NCBI GenBank assembly: GCA_947177465.1
Contig: CAMWUP010000097.1
Span: 1-7,515, forward strand
DNA from: an uncultured Lachnospiraceae bacterium
Lineage (GTDB): Bacteria > Bacillota > Clostridia > Lachnospirales > Lachnospiraceae
DNA length: 7,515 nucleotides
Reading direction: 5' to 3'
Shown: positions 1 through 5,461 of the stretch, piece after piece
How the letters are laid out: each line of letters begins with the position of its first letter
Position numbering within the stretch: position 1 is the stretch's first letter
Notes under the pieces: model-generated
What the model saw: the letters and a program-made list of their open reading frames with translations, nothing else
Database searches by the model: none
What the model was told of the DNA's origin: nothing
Translations under genes and position numbers: made by a program

Positions 1-1
1 A

Positions 2-367
2 AATTACATTCTTCCTAAAAAAATAGGAATCGAAGCCAATGCAAAAAACATGAATGATTTAAAGCTGCAGAAGGCAAAGGAAGCCAAAATCGCGGCGGAG
101 CAGTTACAGGCGGCAAAGGATTTGGCAGCGGTTTTGGAAACCAAGACCGTAGAGGTGAAAATCAAGGCAGGAGAAGGCGGCAGAGTATTTGGCTCTGTTT
201 CTTCCAAGGAAATCGTGGCGGCATGCAAGGAACAGCATGGAATCGAGCTGGACAAGAAGAAGGTGGTGCTGCCGGAAGCTTTAAAGAGCTTTGGCGCATA
301 TGAGGTCAATATCAAGCTGCATCCGCAGGTGACTGCCAAACTGAAGGTACATATATCAGAGAGCTAG
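2..367 (+). CDS. rplI: 50S ribosomal protein L9, 3' part (5' end outside window)
   Basis: This is the large-subunit ribosomal protein L9, which binds 23S rRNA near the base of the L1 stalk. The frame is open from the first bases and begins NYILPKKIGIEANAKN, the end of the conserved L9 N-terminal rRNA-binding domain, so the ATG at 50 is internal. About 27 N-terminal residues are missing when compared with the usual length near 148 aa; 121 are visible. A charged alanine/lysine-rich stretch follows, matching the long connecting helix. The C-terminal domain is recognised by GRVFGSVSSKEI and by HPQVTAKLKVHI near the end. The stop lies 18 nt before dnaB, so the two are probably cotranscribed; rplI-dnaB is a common order in Firmicutes. 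Nothing looks damaged in the visible part. Confidence 0.95.
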   Translation, partial: NYILPKKIGIEANAKNMNDLKLQKAKEAKIAAEQLQAAKDLAAVLETKTVEVKIKAGEGGRVFGSVSSKEIVAACKEQHGIELDKKKVVLPEALKSFGAYEVNIKLHPQVTAKLKVHISES

Positions 368-385
368 GCGGGAAAGGAAGTTGTT

Positions 386-1723
386 ATGCCTACAATGGAA
401 GAAACCGTTTTAAAGAGAATATTGCCTCACAGCATGGAAGCGGAGCAGTCGGTTATTGGCGCCATGATTATGGACAGGGAGGCCATTGTCGTAGCGTCGG
501 AGCTTGTGACCGGAGATGATTTCTACAGCAGGCAGTACGGTATTCTTTTTGAGACTATGGTGGAACTGCATAATGAAGGGAAGCCGGTGGATTTGGTTAC
601 ATTGCAGGACAGGCTCAAGGAAAAGGATGTACCGCCTGAGGTCAGCAGTCTTGAGTTTGTCAGGGATTTAATTACCGCAGTTCCTACTTCGGCAAACATC
701 AAGTATTATGCCCAGATTGTGGCGGAGAAGGCAACCTTGCGGAAGCTTATCCGTTTAAATGAAGAGATTGCAAATACCTGTTATGCAGGCAAGGAAAGCC
801 TCGAAGTTATTTTAGAGGATACCGAAAAGAAGATTTTTGAGGTGGTGCAGAAGCGCAATACCGGAGAGTTTGTTCCGATCAGGCAGGTTGTTATGAATGC
901 CATGGACAGAATCGAGCGTGCCTCCAAAAACAAGGGAGCGGTGACAGGGATTGCGACAGGCTTTGCGGATTTGGACTACAGAACGGCCGGTATGCAGCCG
1001 GCGGATCTTGTACTGATTGCCGCCCGTCCGTCCATGGGAAAGACAGCATTTGTGCTTAATATAGCGGAGCATGTGGCGTTTAAGCTGAACAAGACGTTAG
1101 CTATTTTCAGTCTGGAAATGTCAAAGGAGCAGTTAGTGAACCGATTGTTCTCGTTGGAGTCCAAGGTGGATTCGCAGCATATCAGGACAGGACAGCTTTC
1201 AGACCAGGAGTGGGAGAAGCTGATTGAGAGTGCCGGTGTTATCGGTAAATCCAATCTGATTATAGATGATACGCCGGGTATCAGTATCGCAGAGCTTCGC
1301 AGCAAGTGCAGAAAGTATAAGCTGGAGCATGATTTGTCCATGATAATTATCGACTATCTGCAGTTGATGTCGGGAAGCGGACGCACGGATTCCAGGCAAC
1401 AGGAAATATCGGATATTTCCCGTTCCTTAAAAGCGGTTGCAAGAGAGCTTTCCGTTCCGGTGCTGGCGTTGTCGCAGTTGTCCCGTGCGGTGGAACAGAG
1501 ACCTGATCACAGACCAATGCTCTCAGATTTGCGTGAATCGGGAGCCATCGAGCAGGATGCAGATGTGGTTATGTTCATTTATCGTGATGAGTATTATAAT
1601 CATGATACGGAAAGGCCGGGCATTGCCGAGATTATCATTGCCAAGCAGAGAAATGGTCCCATTGGCACCGTGGAACTGGCGTGGCTGCCCAATTACACCA
1701 AATTTGCAAATTTGGAGCGATAG
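386..1723 (+). CDS. dnaB: Replicative DNA helicase DnaB
   Basis: This is the hexameric helicase that unwinds DNA ahead of the replication fork and recruits primase. It has 445 aa, normal for the family. The N-terminal domain (about residues 8-110, opening LPHSMEAEQSVIGAMIMD) is followed by a linker and the RecA-like ATPase domain. Visible motifs are Walker A ARPSMGKT (213-220), the catalytic glutamate in FSLEMS (E244), Walker B MIIIDYLQL (D323), the ALSQLSRAVEQR segment (Q364), SDLRESGAIEQDAD (379-392), and KQRNGPIG (420-427), which contains the K/R-finger region. The ATG at 386 is preferred over the in-frame ATG at 395 because AAAGGAAG (373-380) sits just upstream of it. The gene follows rplI after 18 nt and is closed by a terminator hairpin, so it probably ends the rplI-dnaB transcript. 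Confidence 0.98.
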   Translation: MPTMEETVLKRILPHSMEAEQSVIGAMIMDREAIVVASELVTGDDFYSRQYGILFETMVELHNEGKPVDLVTLQDRLKEKDVPPEVSSLEFVRDLITAVPTSANIKYYAQIVAEKATLRKLIRLNEEIANTCYAGKESLEVILEDTEKKIFEVVQKRNTGEFVPIRQVVMNAMDRIERASKNKGAVTGIATGFADLDYRTAGMQPADLVLIAARPSMGKTAFVLNIAEHVAFKLNKTLAIFSLEMSKEQLVNRLFSLESKVDSQHIRTGQLSDQEWEKLIESAGVIGKSNLIIDDTPGISIAELRSKCRKYKLEHDLSMIIIDYLQLMSGSGRTDSRQQEISDISRSLKAVARELSVPVLALSQLSRAVEQRPDHRPMLSDLRESGAIEQDADVVMFIYRDEYYNHDTERPGIAEIIIAKQRNGPIGTVELAWLPNYTKFANLER

Positions 1724-1754
1724 GTCGGGCTTTTACAATTACATATCAGAATAC

Positions 1755-1810
1755 AAAAGAGAACAGATAAGGAACCGGAGCGCTCCGTTATTTTGTTCTC
1801 TTTTCTTTTT
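1755..1810 (+). terminator. Intrinsic terminator after dnaB
   Basis: An 11-bp perfect stem, AAAAGAGAACA (1755-1765) with TGTTCTCTTTT (1794-1804), is followed by a C and a six-T run. The enclosed sequence contains the self-complementary CGGAGCGCTCCG (1776-1787), which can form a second hairpin on top of the stem. It begins about 30 nt after the dnaB stop. Confidence 0.88.
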
Positions 1811-1849
1811 TGGAAACTTAAGTTAAGAAACAGAAAGGCAGGATGTAGG

Positions 1850-2671
1850 ATGAGTAGTGCATTATTAATTTCAGACGCAGCAAAAAGAGTAAAGGTGGAG
1901 GCGCATGTGCTTCGCTATTGGGAAGAGGAACTGGGGCTGCCCATCAAGCGAAACGAGCTGGGACACCGGTATTATACGGAAGAGGATGTGAAAAGATTTC
2001 AGGAAATCAAAGATTTGAAGGAAAGGGGACTGCAGTTGAAAGCTATCAGAATGGTACTGAAAAATGGAAAGCTGGACATGATTACGCCCGCAGCCGCGCC
2101 GGAGGCGGAAGAAGAAAAACCGCGGAAATCCGCAGAAACAATCAAGGAGTTTCCTTCTATGAAGCAGACGGAGCTTCTCAAGGAAGCGAAAAAGGCAGAG
2201 AATGGACAAGGCATAAGAAGAGCAGAGACAAATGAAGGACAACAGGAGAGAGGGCAGATACAGGTGGTAAAGGGAGGGCGTACAGAACAGGAAGAGACGG
2301 TGAAAATGCCGGAGCTTAGGCGTGTGACAGGTGAGGCAGAGGTAGTAAAGGACATACCTTCCGTGGAAAGAAAGCAGGACAAGCCCTTGCCGGCAGAGCA
2401 GAAACAGTCCTTGCAGAGGGAGTCCAATGAAGAAAAATTTAAGCGTCTGCAATGGCTGCTGAAGCAATTATTTAAAGAAACCCTGCAGGAAAACAATGAA
2501 TATCTCTGCCGTGAGATGAAGGAAAGCGTGCTGAAGGAGATGGACTATCAGTTCCGGATGCAGGAGGAGCGAGAAGAAGAACGCAACACGGCGAAGGTAA
2601 AACGGGAGGAGGAGCATTATAAGAAGATAGATGATTTGCTGCGGAAGAAGAGGAGGTTGTTGAAGAAATAA
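1850..2671 (+). CDS. MerR-type DNA-binding protein with C-terminal coiled coil (RacA-like architecture)
   Basis: A 273-aa protein. Residues about 4-75 form a MerR-type winged helix: ISDAAKRVKVEAHVLRYWE, then NELGHRYYTEEDVKRFQEI for the wing and following helix, then a helix ending near KNGKL. Residues about 80-190 are a low-complexity, highly charged, probably disordered linker rich in Glu, Lys, Gln and Arg. Residues about 193-273 are strongly helical and charged, consistent with a coiled coil, ending in a very basic tail (LLRKKRRLLKK). There is no effector-binding domain or cysteine sensor site. This layout resembles Bacillus RacA, a MerR-like chromosome-anchoring protein, more than a metal- or drug-responsive MerR regulator. 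That parallel is by architecture only, and an ordinary transcription factor remains possible. The ATG at 1850 is chosen because AGGA lies 7 nt upstream and the MerR domain starts at once; the in-frame ATG at 1793 lies inside the dnaB terminator. Confidence 0.85.
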   Translation: MSSALLISDAAKRVKVEAHVLRYWEEELGLPIKRNELGHRYYTEEDVKRFQEIKDLKERGLQLKAIRMVLKNGKLDMITPAAAPEAEEEKPRKSAETIKEFPSMKQTELLKEAKKAENGQGIRRAETNEGQQERGQIQVVKGGRTEQEETVKMPELRRVTGEAEVVKDIPSVERKQDKPLPAEQKQSLQRESNEEKFKRLQWLLKQLFKETLQENNEYLCREMKESVLKEMDYQFRMQEEREEERNTAKVKREEEHYKKIDDLLRKKRRLLKK

Positions 2672-2686
2672 GGGATGAAAAACATC

Positions 2687-2729
2687 AAAGGCAATGTGAA
2701 GTATTATAAATTTTACATTGCCTTTCTTC
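2687..2729 (+). terminator. Terminator-like hairpin after the MerR-type gene
   Basis: AAAGGCAATGT (2687-2697) pairs perfectly with ACATTGCCTTT (2715-2725). The stem extends about five more pairs using G-U pairs, leaving a loop of about 7 nt. The tail is only TTTCTT, so plus-strand termination may be partial. The complementary strand has TTTTT shortly past the stem. Confidence 0.65.
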
Positions 2730-2787
2730 CATATGCGTGATATTCTTTTAATTGTAATTATCATACTATTAGGGGAGGCAGCTTTGA

Positions 2788-3321
2788 AAGAAATCAGATA
2801 TTGTATCGGGGGAGATTGCAGTGCATTTGGTACGCCCCTATCATTATCTGGGGACTTTGTATGCGGGATATTTGGGCGAATGTCTGCCGAAGGTAATGTT
2901 TCATATGTTGTTTGCTGCGGGTGCGCAAGCATATCTTTTGGGAAGGGTTAGTCCGTTTGCATTAATGCTGGGAGGGATTGCCTGTGTGCAGGGATTTTCC
3001 ATATTTTTTATGATTCAGGCACTGATTGGTTGCTTGACAGTATGGATAAAAGATATCACACGAATACGGGATGTGATTTTCAGTCTTATGTTATTGCTGG
3101 GAGGGCGTTTGATTCCTGTGGAGTATTTACTGCAGAGCTTACAGAAAATTGTGGTGTATACGCCGATTGTACATGTCTATGACACGCCAATGAGGATGTT
3201 TTTGGGTAATGTATCCGGCATTCCACTTTTGGAACAATTTTTATGGGTGGTATTATTAGGAGTGGCGTGTGTTTTGCTGTTTCGTTTTCAAGTCAGAAAG
3301 CGGATTGAAATGGGAGGATAA
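2788..3321 (+). pseudogene. ABC-2 type permease remnant, N-terminal half missing
   Basis: The C-terminal part of a membrane permease resembling the uncharacterised ABC-2 family that works in pairs with an ATPase (PF06182-like, recognised from memory). The frame opens right after a TGA at 2785-2787 and already reads as family sequence, SGEIAVHLVRPYHYLGTLYAG, before any usable start. A GTG at 2821, preceded by GGGGGAG, could yield a 166-aa product. Hydrophobic segments follow: MFHMLFAAGAQAYLL; a long pair from FALMLGGIACVQGFSIFF to LTVWI; VIFSLMLLLGGRLIPVEYLL; and a terminal FLWVVLLGVACVLLFRF before a basic end. Family members are usually about 260 aa, so about 80-90 N-terminal residues and the first membrane segments are absent. 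No ATPase or second permease lies in the window. Base composition is more AT-rich than dnaB. It is probably a decaying remnant; translation from the GTG cannot be excluded. Confidence 0.7.
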
Positions 3322-3379
3322 TTTGATAGTATTGTTGATTTCAGGGCGTTAATTGGAATGTGCTATAGGGGGAATTCAG

Positions 3380-3706
3380 ATGTCGGATATACAAATTGGA
3401 AAAAGAATCAGAGAACTAAGGGAATTGCAGAATGATACCAGAGAAAGCCTGGCAGAAAAAATAGGCATTTCTGCTAAATTTTTATATGAAATAGAAACAG
3501 GAAAAAAAGGGTTTTCTATAGATATATTGCGAAGGATTTCAGAAGCTTTAGCTGTGAGCTGTGATTATATTATATTTGGAGAAGAAAAATATAGGGAAGA
3601 TGAAAAAACAATTTGCGCATTAAAAAAACTGGAGGAAATACATATCAGGCAGATTCAGGATTTAACGAAGGTATTACATGAGATTTTGGATATAGCGGAA
3701 GTGTAG
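3380..3706 (+). CDS. XRE-family helix-turn-helix protein
   Basis: A 108-aa protein with a Cro/C1-type helix-turn-helix at residues about 6-66: IGKRIRELRELQNDTRESLA, then EKIGISAKFLYEIETGKKGFS, then a helix through LAVSCDYIIFG. Such proteins are usually DNA-binding repressors of phage, plasmid or accessory genes. The C-terminal third (about 70-108) is charged and helical and could mediate dimerisation. The ATG at 3380 is preferred because AGGGGG (3367-3372) lies 7 nt upstream; the upstream in-frame TTG at 3353 has no ribosome binding site. The gene is AT-rich and follows the permease remnant by 58 nt, suggesting accessory DNA. No target operon or partner is evident, so its regulatory role is unknown. 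It ends just before a strong terminator. Confidence 0.88.
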   Translation: MSDIQIGKRIRELRELQNDTRESLAEKIGISAKFLYEIETGKKGFSIDILRRISEALAVSCDYIIFGEEKYREDEKTICALKKLEEIHIRQIQDLTKVLHEILDIAEV

Positions 3707-3712
3707 AGAGGT

Positions 3713-3750
3713 AAAAAGAGCAGCTTATGTTTCCATAACCTGCTCTTTTT
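3713..3750. terminator. Bidirectional intrinsic terminator
   Basis: AAAAAGAGCAG (3713-3723) pairs with CTGCTCTTTTT (3740-3750) in an 11-bp stem. A C-C mismatch and a further 5 bp (TTATG/CATAA) closed by a TTTC loop sit on top. The flanking A and T runs place U-tracts on both strands, which suits its position between the convergent XRE gene and ferredoxin gene. Confidence 0.9.
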
Positions 3751-3806
3751 AGTGACTTTTTTGAATGACAATGTTCATGGTCATCGCCTATAGAACGTCA
3801 ATGTCA

Positions 3807-3977
3807 TTATTCCTCAGAAATAGCGCCAACAGGACATACGCCTGCGCAAGAACCGCAGCTAATGCAGGTGTTGGGGTCAATTTCCATTTTGCCATCGCCC
3901 ATGCTGATTGCGCCTACGGGACACTGGGATTCACAAGCGCCACAGGCAACACATGTATCGCTAATAACGAATGCCAT
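3807..3977 (-). CDS. 2[4Fe-4S] ferredoxin, 56 aa
   Basis: A small clostridial-type ferredoxin carrying low-potential electrons in the cytoplasm. The 56 residues hold two CxxCxxCxxxCP motifs: C9, C12, C15, C19 and C38, C41, C44, C48, each followed by PVGAIS. This is the complete ligand set for two [4Fe-4S] clusters. The ATG is fixed by an AAGGAGG ribosome binding site 8 nt upstream (plus positions 3986-3992). The gene lies 92 nt downstream of pflA on the same strand, with its own candidate promoter between them. Because radical-SAM activases need a one-electron donor, this ferredoxin may serve PflA; that is inferred from position, and it could equally be a general ferredoxin for pyruvate or hydrogen metabolism. 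It ends the leftward gene group before a bidirectional terminator. Confidence 0.95.
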   Translation of the reverse strand: MAFVISDTCVACGACESQCPVGAISMGDGKMEIDPNTCISCGSCAGVCPVGAISEE

Positions 3978-4029
3978 AATATTATCCTCCTTTAATTGAG
4001 TATTTAAACTTAGTATAAATGCCTCATCG

Positions 4030-4047
4030 TTTATATTCTAATATAAA
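4030..4047. promoter_or_regulatory. 18-bp perfect dyad overlapping the ferredoxin -10
   Basis: TTTATATT (4030-4037), a 2-nt centre, then AATATAAA (4040-4047) forms an exact 8-2-8 inverted repeat covering the candidate -10 element and likely start region. It could be an operator. Because it is purely A/T apart from one central position, chance symmetry is a real alternative. It does not match the Rex or FNR consensus. Confidence 0.3.
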
Positions 4048-4063
4048 ATACGGACAAATACAA
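4035..4063 (-). promoter_or_regulatory. Candidate promoter for the ferredoxin gene
   Basis: On the minus strand, TTGTAT (4058-4063) and TAGAAT (4035-4040) are separated by 17 nt. The -10 is one mismatch from consensus; the -35 matches only at TTG. Transcription would start near 4028, giving a leader of about 50 nt containing the ribosome binding site. The 92-nt gap after pflA is otherwise unexplained. This is by eye only. Confidence 0.4.
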
Positions 4064-4069
4064 GCCCTT

Positions 4070-4828
4070 TTATGCGTTTTGCATATCAGCGCGACGTTTT
4101 TTAACGCCTTCCAATATAACGGCTTTCTTTTCCACAACTTTATCTTTGTCCATGGCAGGAACGCCGTGGAGTTTGTAAGGAATACCAAGGGATTCATATT
4201 TTTTTTCGCCCATCGTGTGATAGGGGAGAACATCCAGTGCCTTCAGGTTGTGGAATTGTCCGATAAAGTAGCCAAGCTGTTCCAAATATACGTCGTCGTC
4301 CGTGATACCGGGTACGACTACATGGCGAATCCACATGTCAATTTTTTTCTCGTCAAGATACTTACAGAAGTCCAAAATATTTGTGTTGGGCTGGCCTGTC
4401 AGCTCTAAATGCTTTTGTGAATCAATGTGCTTAATATCCAGCATAACCAAATCGGTCAACTCTGCCAGCTTATCCATTTTATCCATGAATTCTGTATTGC
4501 TGCGGTTGAAAGCGATGCCGGAGCTGTCTATACAGGTATGGATATTGTTCTTTTTGGCAAGGGTAAACAAATCGATTAAAAAATCCACCTGCATCAAGGG
4601 TTCGCCGCCGGTTACTGTGATGCCGCCGTCCTTGTAAAAGCCCCGATTGCGCTCGAACTGCTCTATGATTTCTGAAGACTCCATCATGGTGCCACCTGTC
4701 ATTGTCCACGTGTCGGGATTGTGACAGTAAGCGCAGCGCATGGGGCAGCCCTGTACAAAAACGACGAAACGGACACCGGGACCGTCCACGGTACCAAAAC
4801 TTTCCAGAGAATGTATTCTGCCTTTCAT
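4070..4828 (-). CDS. pflA: Pyruvate formate-lyase activating enzyme (radical SAM)
   Basis: The PFL activase uses a [4Fe-4S] cluster and S-adenosylmethionine to abstract hydrogen from the radical glycine of pyruvate formate-lyase, switching it on under anaerobic conditions. It has 252 aa, close to the 246 aa of E. coli PflA. The N-terminus (IHSLESFGTVDGPGVRFVVF) is typical and leads into the cluster motif CPMRCAYC (C28, C32, C35). The SAM-binding GGEP lies at residues 74-77 (VTGGEPLMQ). A rigid middle section with VMLDIKHID and a C-terminal segment with LPYHTMGEKKYESLG complete the family pattern. There is no extra ferredoxin domain, unlike activases of many other glycyl radical enzymes. The start is supported by AAGAGG 6 nt upstream. 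Its substrate glycine is in the separate small subunit encoded just upstream; a hairpin lies between the two genes. Confidence 0.97.
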   Translation of the reverse strand: MKGRIHSLESFGTVDGPGVRFVVFVQGCPMRCAYCHNPDTWTMTGGTMMESSEIIEQFERNRGFYKDGGITVTGGEPLMQVDFLIDLFTLAKKNNIHTCIDSSGIAFNRSNTEFMDKMDKLAELTDLVMLDIKHIDSQKHLELTGQPNTNILDFCKYLDEKKIDMWIRHVVVPGITDDDVYLEQLGYFIGQFHNLKALDVLPYHTMGEKKYESLGIPYKLHGVPAMDKDKVVEKKAVILEGVKKRRADMQNA

Positions 4829-4868
4829 AAAGAACCTCTTTTTATTAAAATGCCAAAGCTGTCGTGTT

Positions 4869-4931
4869 AAAAAGGGCTGTCACCGTGTGCCGGTTGGAAA
4901 CAACCGGCACGAAAACAGTACACAGCCCTTT
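4869..4931 (-). terminator. Double hairpin between the glycyl-radical subunit and pflA
   Basis: Read on the minus strand, AAAGGGCTGT (4931-4922) pairs perfectly with ACAGCCCTTT (4880-4871), and the T run extends to five (4873-4869). Inside is a second perfect 10-bp GC-rich hairpin, GTGCCGGTTG/CAACCGGCAC, closed by a 4-nt loop (plus positions 4887-4910). It is probably a terminator or partial terminator that lowers pflA expression relative to the structural genes. Confidence 0.85.
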
Positions 4932-4956
4932 GAATCAGTAATAAAACGGATTCGGA

Positions 4957-5196
4957 TTAAACAGCCTCATGGAATGTACGGGAAATAACATCTGCCTGCT
5001 GTTCCGGTGTTAATTTAATGAAATTAACAGCGTATCCGGATACACGGATAGTAAGCTGAGGATAGTTCTCAGGATGCTTCTGTGCGTCCAACAGGGTATC
5101 TCTGTTGAGTACATTTACATTCAGGTGATGACCGCCTTTTGTTGCATAGCCATCAAGTAAAGCTACTAAATTGTCAACCTGTGCATTTGCTGCCAT
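4957..5196 (-). CDS. grcA: Stand-alone glycyl-radical domain of pyruvate formate-lyase (GrcA-like subunit)
   Basis: A 79-aa protein corresponding to the C-terminal domain of PFL, which in E. coli lies within one 760-aa chain. Residues 6-30 (QVDNLVALLDGYATKGGHHL then NVNVL) match the segment leading into the domain. YPQLTIRVSGYAVNFIKLT is the radical loop with Gly54 as the predicted radical site, and the chain ends ISRTFHEAV, like the E. coli terminus. It should dock on the PFL core, bring Gly54 to the Cys406-Cys407 site and be the substrate of PflA. E. coli GrcA (YfiD) is a repair version of this domain, but there the main PFL is intact; here the core lacks its own domain, so this is probably an obligate subunit. 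An AGGAGG 9 nt upstream (plus 5206-5211) fixes the start, so it is independently translated. Confidence 0.93.
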   Translation of the reverse strand: MAANAQVDNLVALLDGYATKGGHHLNVNVLNRDTLLDAQKHPENYPQLTIRVSGYAVNFIKLTPEQQADVISRTFHEAV

Positions 5197-5205
5197 AATT
5201 TTATT

Positions 5206-5211
5206 CCTCCT
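5206..5211 (-). promoter_or_regulatory. Ribosome binding site of the glycyl-radical subunit
   Basis: A perfect AGGAGG lies 9 nt before the ATG at 5196. It shows that the radical domain is translated as its own protein and not joined to the preceding frames by a frameshift. Confidence 0.9.
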
Positions 5212-5214
5212 AAT

Positions 5215-5442
5215 TTAATCTTTGTCGCTGTCTTTACGACCGCTGTAATCATCAAGTCCCTGATGAAGAGTGGGAACACTGCATGCTAAAGGTGTTCTGG
5301 AACAATCCGTACACCCCATTGTCTGAACGTTTTTGGAATCGCCGCTGTTTTCGTCAAAATCGACATTCACGTGACCGACGCCGCTTGCCATGCCGGAATC
5401 CAGCATTTTTACCAAATCATCAATCATAGATTTCTCGTCCAT
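5215..5442 (-). CDS. Small GrcA-like protein lacking the radical glycine, with Cys-rich tail
   Basis: A 75-aa protein between the PFL core and the glycyl-radical subunit; I know no established function. Residues 7-31 (IDDLVKMLDSGMASGVGHVN onward) align without gaps with the same positions of the 79-aa subunit: nine identities in 25 (D8, L10, V11, L14, D15, G21, H24, N26, V27) plus several conservative changes. After residue 31 it diverges completely: there is no RVSGYAV loop, and instead a tail with C44, C47 and C54 (CTDCSRTPLAC), H60 and a polar, acidic end. It thus keeps the segment that links radical domain to core but cannot carry the radical. The cysteines could bind metal or form disulfides. 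It could compete with, chaperone or protect the radical subunit; all are inferences. AGGAGG 6 nt upstream and gaps of 19 and 18 nt to its neighbours support real translation in one operon. Confidence 0.82.
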   Translation of the reverse strand: MDEKSMIDDLVKMLDSGMASGVGHVNVDFDENSGDSKNVQTMGCTDCSRTPLACSVPTLHQGLDDYSGRKDSDKD

Positions 5443-5448
5443 GGTGTT

Positions 5449-5454
5449 CCTCCT
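5449..5454 (-). promoter_or_regulatory. Ribosome binding site of the small GrcA-like protein
   Basis: AGGAGG within GAGGAGGAACACC lies 6 nt before the ATG at 5442, just after the pflB stop. It is as strong as that of the next gene and argues that this short frame is a genuine gene. Confidence 0.88.
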
Positions 5455-5461
5455 CTATTGC

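Noticed and set aside
1793..1849. 19-residue N-terminal extension of the MerR-type protein from the ATG at 1793
   Set aside because: This ATG lies inside the dnaB terminator stem and has no ribosome binding site. The ATG at 1850 fits the domain start.
2718..2951. Open frame of 77 codons beginning in the hairpin after the MerR-type gene
   Set aside because: It starts inside a terminator stem and overlaps, in another frame, sequence that reads clearly as an ABC-2 permease. A ribosome-binding-like AGGGGAGG before a TTG at 2784 may be a relic of the lost permease start.
3357..3370. Extended -10-like TGTGCTATAGG before the XRE gene
   Set aside because: Transcription from it would begin near 3377, after the ribosome binding site at 3367-3372, and there is no -35 at the right distance.
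3764..3808. Imperfect inverted repeat (AATGACA / TGTCATT with GTTC / GAAC) at the end of the ferredoxin gene
   Set aside because: It has no T run on the minus strand and overlaps the stop codon. The stronger hairpin at 3713-3750 explains termination.
3765..3995. Plus-strand open frame of 76 codons over the ferredoxin
   Set aside because: The minus strand here encodes a ferredoxin with all eight cluster cysteines, so the plus frame is a mirror of it.
4838..4870. Possible pflA promoter, TTAACA with a TAATAA or TTTAAT element, on the minus strand
   Set aside because: The -10 match is poor, and the start would fall on the ribosome binding site itself, leaving almost no leader.
5197..5461. Programmed frameshift or sequencing error joining pflB to its radical domain
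   Set aside because: Each of the three frames has its own stop, ATG and AGGAGG-type ribosome binding site with short normal gaps, and the middle frame encodes a distinct tail. A single indel would not restore one-chain PFL.
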